Program-made: the position numbers and the translations under genes | Notes under the pieces: generated by a model | What the model was told of the DNA's origin: nothing | Seen by the model: the letters and a program-made list of their open reading frames with translations, nothing else | The model's database searches: none | Source of the DNA: Molanna angustata | Lineage: Eukaryota > Arthropoda > Insecta > Trichoptera > Molannidae | Direction: 5' to 3' | DNA length: 64,000 nucleotides | Assembly (NCBI GenBank): GCA_963576475.1 | Contig: OY754975.1 | Span: 22,315,169-22,379,168, forward strand | Shown here: positions 1 to 10,624 of the stretch, piece by piece | Numbering within the stretch: position 1 is the first letter of the stretch | How the letters are laid out: each line of letters starts with the position of its first letter

Positions 1-353
1 AACCACTACCCCCGAGAATCTAACCTCACACGTCAGGGCCTTCGATTGGTCTCGAAATCGGTCGATAAGTACACCCCGATTCAAGTCGGAGGGGCTTGTC
101 CCCAACCCCTCGGTCCTCGTGTTGGCGTCCGAAGGTTCCGCGGGCTAACACCGGGGGCATCCGACGCAATCATCACCTGTCAGATTTGACGTCTCGTTGT
201 CAACACAGGATGTCTGACCCGACGTCTGCGCCGGCGGTGTGCCCGAACCACACAACAACATTCGCCACAGTTGACGAGTCACTGCCGAGCGAGACTAAAG
301 GCGTTCGACCTGCTCTTCTCTAAGTACAGAATTGAAGGGGACACAACAGCGTC
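1..353. repeat. GC-rich dispersed repeat, truncated copy
   Basis: This stretch is much richer in G+C than the rest of the window and matches 41317-41671 in the same orientation with a few percent difference. The similarity stops at about 353, where transposase-related sequence begins on the other strand. The small open frame it contains (96-323) has no recognisable domain and is not conserved as a product. It may be the 5' part of an unidentified retroelement; its class cannot be settled from two partial copies. Confidence 0.7.
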
Positions 354-1071
354 TATACATCAGAAAAGCATTGAGAATAAAACCTGCCTCACCTCCCGCG
401 TGAACAATAATATATCGTGAGCCCTTCGAAATTGGTTTCTTTAACCCTTCATTTGAACCATCGGACCAAGACATTCCTGATGTGTGGGTAGAATGAATGT
501 AGGTTTCATCCATATTGGCCTATTTCATCCATATTCACAAGGCCTACCTTCAGAACGATATTTAGTATTTTTTTCTAAGAATGTAATTCTTTTAAAAACT
601 ATATCACTTTTTTCGATTAATAATAATTTTCTATTGTCTTCTGTTTTTTTTCATTTGAAACCCAGTTCTTTGACTATGTGCCACAAAGAAGTTCTTCCAC
701 CCATAAAGTTTATGCCTGATTTTAAAACAACTAATAATTTCGACAGTGTAGGGAGTTTTTTTTTTGTAATATGAAAATCTACATTAATTTTTTTTAAGGC
801 ACTTCAATTTTTTCGGATAAGAAAAAGAAGTAGAACAATCGGGAATAAATTTATTTTTTTCCCTTATTATATTTTTTACAGTCGCAATAGATAATTTAGT
901 CGCTTTTGATGTTTGTTCTAACGGAGATATTGTATTATTATTGTTTTTATATTGTTCCCGGAAATACTCGTACATATTAAAAATGAGTTCTTTGGAGTGA
1001 CGGGAAAGAGGTATGCCACGTCCTAATTTTGTATTTTGTGACATACTAAAATAAACCATTATATACTTCAC
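354..1071 (-). pseudogene. Broken DDE transposase (IS630/Tc1-like family)
   Basis: Reading the minus strand from 1071 downwards gives the three parts of an insect DDE-superfamily transposase in order: an N-terminal helix-turn-helix type segment (RHSKELIFNMYEYFRE ... IATVKNIIRE), a middle segment (GGRTSLWHIVKELGFK followed by KKTEDNRKLLLIEKSDIV), and the start of the catalytic domain (MDETYIHSTHTSGMSW). The DET aspartate should be the first catalytic residue of the DD(D/E) triad. The frame changes at least twice, there are stops in the middle segment, and the protein is cut off shortly after SRYIIVHAGGEAGFI, where the GC-rich repeat begins. The later catalytic acids are absent. It is a dead relic, and its family assignment rests on motif order rather than full-length alignment. 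Confidence 0.72.
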
Positions 1072-2740
1072 TAAAAAAATCTATTATGTTATTTTAATTA
1101 AAAAAAGAACTTTTATTAAAATCAATATTATTATGCAAAACACCCTATACTTTTCATCAATTTGAAGTCTAAAGCGGTACTGATTTAAGTATGTATGTGC
1201 GATCAGCCAATGACGCTTGTACTCATACAATCACAATGTACATATATGTACACTCGATATCACCGATATGCACTAATACCAAGGTTTATTAAAGTTTCGA
1301 ACGGGCTGTACCTACATATGTTATATTAAAATTAATTCTATTGTAAAATCTGGTCTAAGCATCGATAGTTTATTTTTATTTTTTTAATTGTGTACTTAAA
1401 AAAATCTGTTATAGTTACTTTCAAGATTTTAATACATATAAATTATAGTACCTACCTACATGTTTATCAATTTATTTTCGAAAAAGAGGGATGGATTTTA
1501 CAGCAAAAGGATAAACCAATTAGTTGAACAAAAATAACATACCCGAGGTATTGTTGTATTTTTTCCATTCTATCTTCCTTAAATAACACTCTTAAATTCA
1601 TCATTGTCTAAAATAATACCTACAGCATTTAGTCCAGAGTTAATTGGTATATTTCTTGTTTTTTTTTAGGTTTTACTGTCGGAATTCGCGGAATATGCAA
1701 AAACTCGACTTGTACGTATTAGGTACATTCTCAACGAAACAAAAAATCTAACCGTTTATCATGATATAAAATTTTCATTAAGATATTCTTTTATTTTTTG
1801 GAAAATTCTTCAGAATAGCAACGTTGTTTTTTTTTAATAATTTGTGTGGTTTCAGGTGTGGGTTTTTAATTATAAAGAAACAAGGGGTTATTTTATTTCT
1901 CGGTGCTATTGAAGTTCACGTGTTGGTGTTTAATTAGTCTACTTTTCAACATTTTTGTTAGCCGTTTTTTATAATACTATTTTATTTTTTTTTTGTTCTC
2001 AATTATAAGTTAGAATTGTAATATAAAAAAAATGAGCTGTTGGCTTCCCAAATAAATAAATAAGTACTTAATATTGTTTTTTTTTTGTCTTTCATACTAT
2101 AACGTTATATTTCTACAAAGTGAGATAACCAGCGAGAGGTGTGTAGGTTTTTACTACCTCATTAAAGGAAATACGACTCCTACCAGTCTCGTCTCAACTT
2201 AAGAGGACATATATATTACTCTTTACCTAGTGACTGAAAACATGATATATCAAAACCGCCTAATGCATCAAGTTACGCGTTATTAAGGTTAACTGTCACG
2301 TGCGTTAAAAATGGTTTATATGTGATTCAAAATATATTATTTTAAGAACAAACCTGACTTGAATTGAAAAAAATATGAATCTATCATTCACTTCGATTTT
2401 ATGCACTCTTTAAGTATATAAAATATTTATTTCTCTACGACACATAGGTAGTTATGGAGTAATTAAAAAAAATGTAAAAAAGGATATTTTAAATATTTTT
2501 TTAGGAGAATTTATGCTGAATTATAAAATTTTGTGAATAACATTCACTAGAGAAATGTTGAAAATTTTATGGTATTTTTTATTAGAAACACACTGTTACA
2601 TATATTTAAGAAATTTGATTTAAAATTGGGGTGTTTAGGTTTATATGTCCCCTTAAAAGGCTCTATATTCAGAAAATCTAAATAGGCGGTAAAAACCCAT
2701 TGCTGAAGTACCTATATAAAACGTTTTTTTGCCTTATATG
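1072..2740. other. AT-rich intergenic stretch
   Basis: No open frame of note and no recognisable RNA gene. It holds homopolymer runs, poly-T tracts and one identifiable repeat tail at 1985-2063, described separately. Confidence 0.6.
1985..2063 (+). repeat. 3' tail of a dispersed retroelement
   Basis: The stretch ending GAGCTGTTGGCTTCCC followed by (AAAT)n recurs in reverse complement at 53634-53705 with the same ending. The A/T-rich short tandem tail is the usual 3' end of LINE- or SINE-type retroposons. The tail near 5550-5600 (GCTGTTTGTTTCCCGAATA then AAATAAATA) looks related. Confidence 0.6.
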
Positions 2741-2785
2741 TTTTTGATTACCCAAATACGATGATACAAGGCTGAAAAGAGTGGA

Positions 2786-3010
2786 ATGAGATGTAAGGGT
2801 CGACCTAGAAAGAGCTGGCATGATCATATAAATGAGATTTTGAAAGAGGGGAACATACGAAGTCAGAACAATTGGAGAGCATGTATGACGCGATGTATGA
2901 ATGTAAATGAGGCAAAACAGGTATGTCAAGATAGAAGAGTCTGGCGTTCGGTTCTCTCTGCCTACCCCAAATAGGGAAACGGCGTGATGGTATGTATGTA
3001 TGTATAAATA
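2786..3010 (+). pseudogene. LINE reverse-transcriptase C-terminal tail (RTE-like) with (ATGT)n end
   Basis: A 62-codon open stretch reads GRPRKSWHDHINEILKEGN and later VCQDRRVWRSVLSAYP, the pattern seen at the very C terminus of RTE/Jockey-type endonuclease-RT proteins in insects. It is followed at once by GGCGTGATGGTATGTATGTATGTA, the typical short tandem tail. The same tail occurs at 3190-3390 and 18118-18265, and relatives lie inside the inverted arms at 11300-11330 and 11790-11820. It is 5'-truncated and non-functional. Confidence 0.7.
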
Positions 3011-3189
3011 CGATGATACCTAATAGAACAAAAGAGGGGTAGCACTATTCGATGACACATGATAAAGACCTTAACTGTGTTTTAAATGGGGTAGGCAGGG
3101 AGAACCAACCGCTGAATATATCTATCGACATATTATTTATTCATGCTTCCGACCCATTCATACACTTTGTAACATTTTATTTATAATTT

Positions 3190-3390
3190 TCAATTTATTT
3201 TTCTCCCAGAAAGGGATAGCATAACCATGTGAATGATATTTTGAAATAAGGGAACATAATAAGCTTGAACAATCGACGAGCATTCATGGATGTAAAGGAA
3301 GCAAGGAATGTATGCAAAGATAGAGAAGTATGGCGCGCGGTTTTCTCTGCTTACCCTGTAAGGGACATGGCGTGATGGTATGTATCAGTC
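3190..3390 (+). pseudogene. Second 5'-truncated LINE tail
   Basis: This shares with 2786-3010 the segment ending in a tryptophan-rich stretch, TCTGCTTACCCTGTAAGGGA and GGCGTGATGGTATGTAT. It is more diverged, with the frame broken. It is a separate, older insertion of the same family. Confidence 0.6.
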
Positions 3391-3410
3391 CCGTGTGTGG
3401 ACTCGTATGG

Positions 3411-3986
3411 AGTAATGGACTTGTGGCATGGCTTTGCTACAAGACTCTGAAGTCAATACCAATTTAGAGACTTCGCAGCGTATATTTTCTATACATATAT
3501 TTTTTTATTTTTTTTTATTTCCATAATAGAGTACAATTAATTCAATATGATAAAAAATAAATATTACAATGGAATTTATTACCTCACTAGGCAAAGCCTG
3601 TTCTGAGGTAATACTAACAATAATTAAGAAATACATTTTTTCTCTATAATTTTTTTATAGTATAAAATTAAAAAAAGGAATAAAAATATATATAAAGAAC
3701 AAACAACAAAACACATATGAAGAACAAGTGTATTTATGAGGGTGAGGGTAACTTAACATGTGTAAGAGGACAATACAATACAATACAATGTGGGGATATG
3801 TGTAATAAGGATGTATGATGGCGTAAAAGCAATCTCTCTCGGAGTGGAAAAATCATCATATACCTATATATGATGAACTCAGGATTCGGAGTAAAAAATT
3901 TTGTGTGTCTATATGTGTGCGTGCTTGCGTGGGTGCGTGGGTGTGTGTGGGAGAGAGAGAGGGTATGTGTGTGTGTGTGTGTGAGG

Positions 3987-4019
<33 letters not shown>

Positions 4020-4111
4020 TGTGTGCGCGCGTGTGTGCGTGTGTGCGTATGTGCGTGTGAGCGTGTGTGCGTGTGTGCGTGTGTGCGTGTGTGCGTGCGT
4101 GCGTGCGTACG

Positions 4112-4147
<36 letters not shown>

Positions 4148-4179
4148 TGGTCTGTGTGTGTATTTGTATGTGTATATGT

Positions 4180-4228
<49 letters not shown>

Positions 4229-4240
4229 ATATTACATTTT
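3411..4240. repeat. Fragment of TG-bearing inverted-repeat element with long TG/TGCG microsatellite
   Basis: The flanks CAATTTAGAGACTTCGCAG (3456-3480 region) and GGATTCGGAGTAAAAAATTT (3882-3902) match the inner part of the element at 54408-55543 and the fragment at 35045-35575. In each copy a TG (or CA) microsatellite starts at the same internal position. Here it has expanded to about 320 bp (3905-4225), including blocks of TGCG. The 3495-3870 interval is unrelated AT-rich DNA with an ATACA short repeat. Open frames through the microsatellite on both strands are artefacts. Confidence 0.65.
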
Positions 4241-4502
4241 GACAAATACAATGTACGAATTCCAAAATTTCATAAATTTAGATCTACTAAAAGAACTTTT
4301 TAAGTTTAAATAATATGTCAAAGTTCCAGGATTCTTCATAAGAAAAATATTTTTGCTATGACAAATTTGTGTTTCACTGTCAATATTTACAAAAATATTT
4401 AAAAATATCGAAAATCGCCGACATACATCAACTAGATAATATAATTATCCATAAAAAGTATACACACTATAGTTGTTCATATCAAAAGTATACACACTAT
4501 AG

Positions 4503-4727
4503 TAGTTCCATCGTGGATTGCCCGGAACTGCTTGAACGATTAGCTCTTCGAGTTCCCACCCGAGCTACCCGATCCCACCACTTATTACACCTGCCTCACT
4601 GTAACACAAGCGCTAAACAGCATGCATTCATATATCGAGCATCACACTTTTTCAATGAGCACTTAAACGAATTTGACTTATTCAACTCCTCAATAACTAA
4701 TATCAAATCAAAACTTCTCTTACAATA
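4503..4727 (+). pseudogene. LINE RT C-terminal fragment (CR1/Jockey group)
   Basis: The frame reads DCPELLERLALRVPTRATR, then a His-rich stretch, then FFNEHLNEFDLFNSSI and a final KSKLLLQ. This is the usual end of CR1/Jockey-group ORF2 proteins (PELL..I...VP.R..R...L; compare the end of the intact ORF2 at 46477-49287, DCPELLSSIDFNVPLRRSR). Only the last ~75 codons survive. Upstream sequence is unrelated. Confidence 0.7.
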
Positions 4728-4740
4728 ATTATTCATATAA

Positions 4741-5600
4741 ACTAGTCCCTGGACATCTTGGGATTGAGGGCAATGAAAAGGCTGATGAACTTGCGAAATT
4801 GGGAACTACTTCGGACACAATTCCAGATAACTTTATTATTCCAATCTCAGATCTTTTACCCCGCCTTAAATCAAATATGCTTTTCATATGGGAAGAAAAT
4901 TGGTCAAAACAAAAAAATATAAGGGTGCTTATCATGCAGGTAACCAACAAAAAATTTCCTCTAAACCATGGTTTTATAATAGAAACATATCTAAACGATT
5001 AATATCATGTATTTCTAGAATGAGAATTGGCCATTGTTCAATTGCCTCCCATCTGTATAGAATTAGAGTTCTAAATAGCCCACTTTGCCAAATAAATAAA
5101 TATTTTCTAAATAGCCAATGTGGTGATGAGGATGAGACAATTGATCATGTATTTTATAACTGTAAAAATAATTCCGCCTTCAAAACCCGATCACCAATCT
5201 CCACTTAATATCCAACATCTTTTGTCTCGTAATAATTCACGTGTACTGTCCGTTATTTCAAAATTCCTTTCATTGAATGACTTCAATTTATAATAAAATT
5301 AACTTTTCTCCTCTGACATGAAATAATTGGCACATAGCACTCTTTACAGGGTGAATTGCCTTAAACAAAAAAAAAAAAAAACTAATCCCTCTCCTTCTGT
5401 ACTCCCCCTCTTCCCTCCCTATTCCCTCTTAACTCCCTCCTAACTCAATAATATTTACTTCCTACTTCTTACATAATATAATTTTATCTGTATACTTGTG
5501 GAAACATGTTATTGGCATAGTTGTTATTATTTTATTGTTAATCCCTTATATTGTATTAAGCTGTTTGTTTCCCGAATATAAATAAATATATATTTTTTCC
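4741..5600 (+). pseudogene. LINE fragment with RNase H domain end
   Basis: VPGHLGIEGNEKADELAK at 4745-4800 is the C-terminal helix-and-histidine motif of a LINE-encoded RNase H. After a frame change near 4905 the second part reads RMRIGHCSIASHLYRI and LCQIN...GDEDETIDHVFYNC, the Cys/His-containing tail typical of Jockey/I-group elements. An A-run follows at 5369-5383, and a second tail (GAATATAAATAAATATATA) ends near 5600. It is 5'-truncated and frameshifted. It directly abuts the fragment ending at 4727 but comes from a different LINE, since one carries RNase H and the other ends without it. Confidence 0.75.
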
Positions 5601-6640
5601 GTATATAAGAGGTGGTAATCAAGGACTTATAGAAACCCAGGACGAACCCAGAAATGCTGCAGGAGAAACGATGAGGCGCGAGTGGACATGGATACTTGAC
5701 CAGCTGAAACCATAGGGTTCAAATATGGAATAGGCCTTTGTTCAGAAAAGGAAGACAAAAAGCTGTAGAAGAAAACAGACCATTTTTTTAAGTCATAACA
5801 GAAGTCATCTTTCTTCGGAACCTCAGCAATCAAGAAGGAAATCACCTCTATGATACCTACTATGGTAACAATTTAACTTCTCGTTGCTCGAATTGGTTGG
5901 AAGTAATTACCTTATGGCAATAAACCCGCCTTTGTGTACTTGTACATAAAGTATATAAACAAGTAAATAAATGATAGTCAGTTTGAAAGACGGTACAAGA
6001 AATAACAATTTACAATTTGCGCTAATGTAGAATTAAAAAAATGTTCAATTTGAATACTTCAATCAAAAATACTGTCTACTGTAACAGCAAATTATTACTC
6101 TTGTTTCAAAGGGAGTGTCAATCAATCTACATTTCTAAGATGATGATTTTCAACAGAATAATAAATTATATTATTTAATCAATAGGAATTATTTAGGTAT
6201 TTGTTAATATTTGTTTGGAAAATTCGTTATTTTTTAAGATATAAATCACACTTCCAATTATTAAGAAACGTCGATCCAAATATTAGGAACAAAGAAATTT
6301 TAAATTGTGGCGAACTGTATTTTAATTGAAAGATTACCTAATAAGTCTTGCTATACTTAAATGTAAAACGACAAAACTACGCGTTTGAGGAAATTTTTCT
6401 GTCAAAATATTGTATCGAATCAATGACATTTTATATATAGACACGCTCTACAAAAATGGTAAACATTAACGAATTCTAACAATGTCTCCAAGAAAGAATA
6501 CAAAAGAATAAATTTAGTGAGAAAGATATCATATAATAATATATACACACTGCAGACATATTCTCTCTTTTACTCCAGTGCAATCACATTTTAACTATCT
6601 CTCACACCAGTAATGAGTGTGAAAGAGACAAACATATAAT
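5601..6640. other. AT-rich stretch with a LINE 3' UTR remnant
   Basis: 5880-5960 contains TTATGGCAATAAACCCGCC, which recurs in reverse at about 42330-42370 next to a LINE C terminus and is probably that LINE's 3' UTR. Otherwise no supported gene. The 5627-5845 minus-strand frame has no recognisable content. Confidence 0.5.
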
Positions 6641-6641
6641 A

Positions 6642-6750
6642 AATTAAAACTATGAAAAAATTATGTTTAATTTTACGTTCTACTTAAATTATCATATAGC
6701 AAATTTAAGTAGAACGTAAAATTAAATATAATTTTTTCATAGTTTTAATT
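6642..6750. repeat. 49-bp-arm near-perfect hairpin
   Basis: 6642-6690 and 6702-6750 are reverse complements with one mismatch, separated by an 11-nt loop. The arms are AT-rich and contain ACGTTCTACTTAAATT and its complement. This could be a palindromic MITE remnant or a long hairpin RNA precursor; the sequence alone does not decide. Confidence 0.85.
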
Positions 6751-6899
6751 GATTATGGAGTTCTACCATGAAGTGACAGTGTCTTATATTGAAAAAAAAA
6801 ACACATAATAAGTTAAAACTGTGTGAAAAACATTGAATTATATGTAATACGTACTAGTACATATAAATCAATGGTGAAAAAGCGAAAACAACAACAGAA

Positions 6900-7064
6900 T
6901 AACTGGACAAATAAACTGGTGATACACTATATAAAAAAAAGAGTCACGCCCAGCATCAATTAAATGTATAAATTATTACCTTTTCAATTAATTTAGTAAC
7001 GTAAGATAAAAAAAACACGGAATATTAAATAATACAAAATTTGAAACTGCAATATATGCTACCA

Positions 7065-7095
<31 letters not shown>

Positions 7096-7190
7096 GTGTG
7101 TGAGTATGTGAGGGTGTGTGTATGTGCGTGAACTTTTATGTGATGCACCCAATTCATCAGTGTGGAAAGTTAAGATTATAGTAGAATGCT
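6900..7190. repeat. Dispersed repeat with internal TG microsatellite, intact copy
   Basis: GGACAAATAAACTGGTGATA, CACGCCCAGCATCAATTAAA and, after the (GT)n/GAGGGTGTG tract at 7066-7130, CATCAGTGTGGAAAGTTAAG all recur at 49783-49858 and 51178-51410. In that second copy the element is split by about 1.3 kb of other DNA. Here the parts are contiguous, so this shows the uninterrupted arrangement. Confidence 0.75.
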
Positions 7191-7310
7191 TAATAATTGA
7201 TTCATTATTGTAATTAATTGGGAGTTAAAAAGATCTGCATCACTAATCTTACCAATCCAGAAACAATATTTTGCGCTAGCTTACTGGGACAATGTGGGGA
7301 GCGACGCCAT

Positions 7311-7338
7311 TGGATCTCATGTATTACATGCAACTAGT
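7311..7338 (+). repeat. CTAGT terminus with short hairpin (shared with TG-bearing family)
   Basis: GGATCTCATGTATTACATGC followed by AACTAGT repeats the termini at 28470-28497, 54408-54435 (reverse) and 55516-55543. CATGTATTACATG can form a 5-bp hairpin a few bases before the terminal CTAGT. Only the terminus is recognisable here. Confidence 0.55.
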
Positions 7339-7374
7339 TCTTATTTAAAATTATTAATAAAATATGTATATATT

Positions 7375-7480
7375 CCGATGCGATGCTCTTTGAGTAATAC
7401 ATAAAATATTTTATTTGTTTTGATTTGATCTGAGACGCTTGTGAGTCATATCAAATACATCAACACATCTTGTTAGTGCC
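7375..7480. repeat. Dispersed repeat, inverted relative to 40250-40365
   Basis: GAGTAATACATAAAATATTT, GTTTTGATTTGATCTG and TACATCAACACATCT match the reverse complement of 40250-40365 at roughly 85-90 percent by eye. Nature of the element unknown. Confidence 0.65.
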
Positions 7481-8020
7481 AAATTGCCGATTGCAAATCG
7501 AGCTAAGAGAATAGTAAATTATAAAATGTAAATAATAGCACTTTGTCACGACGCGTTATACACGGCGATTAGGTAAATAACGGGATAAGAAGAAATGGAT
7601 CGAGAAAGGAAATCACCTCCCTGTATGGAAGAAATCCTCGTCTCGATCGCTCAGCCAGTCCGACGAAAGATGCGTAGTCGATGTAGGGGCACAGCACTAC
7701 ACATAATGCTTCCTATAACGATTATTCATGGCGATATTGAGCACGCTACAAAACGTAGTCCAAATGACGTGGGTTAGAGGTCGGCGGCAAGCAAGTACTA
7801 ATTGGTGTGTAACAGGAACGGAACAGAGCAATTACATGGAAGAAAGGAAGGGGGGGGGGTTCTCTATAGTTTTGAAATATCAAATAGCGTCAAGGATTGA
7901 TTTTTTGAGGGTATTCTAGTTGGTGTACTTGTTTGTGTCATTATAAAATATAAGGAGATAAAAAAATAGAATCTTTTAAGATCCCGGACAAGTATTGCCC
8001 TGATTCTCCACGCCCATATC
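7481..8020. other. No supported gene
   Basis: Two short plus-strand frames (7595-7777 and 7728-7919) overlap here. Neither shows a domain, and the second crosses a G-run at 7850-7859. I see nothing that supports coding. Confidence 0.5.
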
Positions 8021-8024
8021 TATA

Positions 8025-8215
8025 TATTAATACGTGAAGCCTGTGCCAAAGATCCCTTTTTAAGCAAACTGCGCGCAAGGAGGAGTCTGAAGTTTCGCAT
8101 AATTTAAGTTTGTATGGAGAAGAATAGGAGAATAATAATATTTACACATAATATGCGTTATTAATACAATAAATTACATAAAAAGATATTTCACATCAAA
8201 CCATTCATTGGGTTC
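8025..8215 (+). repeat. Lepidopteran-type ATTAATACGTGAAGC repeat
   Basis: The ATTAATACGTGAAGC start and the GATATTTCACATCAAACCA segment recur inverted at about 20770-20910. I recall this start as a very common repeat in moth and butterfly genomes. Fragmentary copy with no coding content. Confidence 0.5.
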
Positions 8216-8376
8216 CATAGATTGCAAAAGTAAAGAGATACAATACTTTTATACACTCAATTAGTATGGAATATTTGCTTATAATGAAGCCAAAATTCGA
8301 AATTGTATGCATCTCATTTATTTTGATATTGTTGGTTACGTTTCAACTGTCATTGTGACTTTTACGACGCATTTGT

Positions 8377-8868
8377 TTTAATTCGAATTTCGAACATGTT
8401 AGTAAAATACATATTTGAATACCTGGTAGGTACCTACTTAAACAATAATATAATTTTTGAAATCGATTTGAAATTAAGAGACTAAGAGACCGAATCCGAA
8501 ATACCGAAATAAGAAAAAAGTGTAGTACGGAGGACATCGTCAGATGGGGAAGACAGCGGAGGCGATATTGGAGCTCACATGTAAACAGAATGGCTGAAAA
8601 TAGACTCCCACGTATCGCTCTCCAGGAGAACCCAGCTGGAAGAAGACCACCAGGAAGACCTCCAAAGAGATGGCGAGACAGTTGGCAGTCCACATCGCAG
8701 GAGACAGAATAGCGGTACAAACAGATTTTCGGATCTATGAAAAGGAAGAAGAAGAAGAAGAAGAAGAAGAAGAAGATTTGAAATTCAAATTTCGAACATG
8801 TTAGAAAAATATATATTTGAATACCTGGTAGGTACCTACCTACATTAAACAATAATATAATTTATAAA
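8377..8868. repeat. Direct ~90-bp repeats flanking a LINE tail
   Basis: 8377-8466 and 8777-8868 are direct repeats (both with GAACATGTTAG, TTTGAATACCTGGTAGGTAC and AACAATAATATAATTT) at about 90 percent identity. They bracket the LINE tail at 8540-8775. The second copy runs into the long arm that begins at about 8829. The spacing looks like a duplicated target around a retroposon, but the length and divergence also fit an older segmental duplication. Confidence 0.6.
8540..8775 (+). pseudogene. LINE C-terminal tail with (GAA)n end
   Basis: The plus strand reads HVNRMAENRLPRIAL and then RRPPGRPPKRWRDSWQ, the conserved end of RTE/Jockey-type RT proteins, before a stop. It is followed by a (GAA)n tract at 8744-8775 as the 3' tail. 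Everything upstream of the last ~60 codons is missing. Confidence 0.68.
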
Positions 8869-9641
8869 ATTTATTGTCGAATTGAGTAACCTCTTTTTTG
8901 TGAAGTCGGTTGAAAATCGGTTTGAAATTCGAATTTTCTTTTATTTATGTGTTGTATAAAACAGCTGCTTATTAGTTGTTGTAAAACCAATTAACATTCA
9001 ATATTATTAAGATATTATAAAAAAATCTACCCTTTTTGCTGATTTCAAATTTTTGGGTATTCATCAAAGTGTATAGGTAAGTTTTTACATTTTATTATTT
9101 AAATCTTATCTAATTTTTATCAGTAATTTTGGTTCGCCAATATGAACTTCATGTTGAATGTCAGGAAGAATGCAACAATCTCACGCATACAACACATTAT
9201 TCTTAACCGATGTAGACATGTACCTAAAGGTAATACATTATACATATGCAATTAATATCCCTCTATCTTATCCTTTTACTCTCTTATCTTCCTGACTGTT
9301 TTCTACTTATTGATAATAATATATTGATGGAATGCTTATTTTGGCTCTGTAATTATATCATGTATAAATTGAACTATAATGTGTAAATGAGATATTAGCT
9401 TCCTTAAAATAAAATTACACGTTTTTTTACATTCAGATATTCACACCTACTTACTGTACACTGTTTACCATACCATCATGCCTCGACATGGAACATTGAC
9501 GGGTCAGAGTGAGCGTCGAAGAAGAAGGAATTTATTATATTCGCGTGAAAATCGAAATGATAATAGACCAAATGCAAATTTAAATAGTGTAAATAGTATA
9601 TAAAATTATGAAATTATTTTGACGGATCTTCTTATATGTGA
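8829..9641 (+). mobile_element. Left outer arm: 5' part of a Helitron-like element
   Basis: This ~810-bp block is almost identical to the reverse complement of 20938-21733, with only a couple of substitutions seen by eye. Both copies contain CTTTTTTGTGAAGTCGGTTG, a short open start at 9142 followed by a GT-type boundary, and a conserved 41-codon frame. The matching 3' blocks (10625-10853 and 19455-19681, also inverted) end in CTAGT preceded by a hairpin, as Helitrons do. I therefore read the left element as 8829-10853, interrupted by a copia insertion. The class is inferred; the 5' TC start was not pinned down. Confidence 0.55.
9478..9603 (+). CDS. 41-codon frame in the left outer arm
   Basis: A short ATG frame whose product starts MPRHGTLTGQSERRRRRNLL, strongly basic in the middle (five consecutive arginines) and Asn-rich at the end. 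It is perfectly conserved in the opposite arm at 20961-21086. Perfect conservation here follows from the near-identity of the arms, so it is not independent evidence of function. It could be the first exon of an element-encoded protein or chance. No domain recognised. Confidence 0.3.
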   Translation: MPRHGTLTGQSERRRRRNLLYSRENRNDNRPNANLNSVNSI

Positions 9642-10624
9642 TTTTGGAGGTGTAAAACTACACGTTTCATTACTTGTATAACAAAGATTTATTCAGATTA
9701 CAATCAATACATGTTCTCTTTCAATGACATACCTAACAGGAAGTATAAACGTTAGTATTGCCATCCTTCACACTCTACAGAGTTGCCAGCATAAATATTA
9801 ACACCCCCTTCCAACTCTAGTACAGACATGTATTACACTTAATTCAACACTCAATATATCTTTTATCAATTGTTTCAAAAATAAACATTCGGTTAAACAT
9901 AAAGAAATAGCAACATATTCAGATTCTGCTGATGACAAAGCAACCACAGTCTGTTTTTTAGATTTCCAACAAATTAAATTATTATTCAATTTTATAACAT
10001 ATCCTGTAATACTTTTTCTTTCAATTATATTTGAACCAAAATCAGCATCAACATACGCTGTTAAAAAATAATTTTCAAAATTATTACTCTTACAAAATTT
10101 TAAACAAAAATTCTGAGTTCCTTTAAGATATTTCAAAACATTTTTCAAGCTTTTCCAATGAGTAAATGTAAATATATGCTGAAATTGACTATAGTAAGTA
10201 ACAGCAAAACATAAATCTGGCCTAGAACCTAACATAATGTACATTAAACTTCCTATCAATTCTCTATAAGGCAAATAAGAATAATCATCATTATTAGTAT
10301 TTTGAGTTAGCTGTAACCTTACATTAATCGGTACATCACTTTTATTACAATTTAACATTTCAAATGTTTCCAAAACTTTACTAATCAATTCTTTCTGAGA
10401 AATAAAAATACAATCATCGACAAACTCTATCTCTATTCCCAAAAAATTTAATTTATTTCCAATGCTTAAATCTTTCATTTCAAAATTAGAATGTAACAAC
10501 TTTTTCAAATTTAAAATTTCTGCATCATTGTCTGAAAATATAAGTATATCATCTACCCATATGAGTAAGTATAAATTTCCTTTAATATACAGACAAGGAT
10601 CAACTTTACTTTACAAGGATCAAC
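9642..10624 (-). pseudogene. 5'-truncated Ty1/copia retrotransposon (RT-RNase H end plus LTR)
   Basis: The minus strand starts within the reverse transcriptase at the active site (LYLLIWVDDILIFSD, with the DD pair near 10550). It continues through NKLNFLGIEIEFVDDCIFIS and the copia signature YRELIGSLMYIMLGSRPDL, to RNase H (TAYVDADFG, RKSITGYVIKL, VALSSAESEYVA). A one-frame break lies near 10508. After the frame ends, a purine tract (GGAAGGGGG) is followed by TGTTAATATT, which should be the 3' LTR start at about 9806. The LTR would end in ...ACA near 9650. Gag, protease, integrase and the 5' LTR are missing. It lies between the two shared blocks of the Helitron-like element. Confidence 0.75.

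Noticed and set aside
3856..4303. Long Cys-Val and His-Thr frames on both strands
   Set aside because: Artefacts of the TG/TGCG microsatellite.
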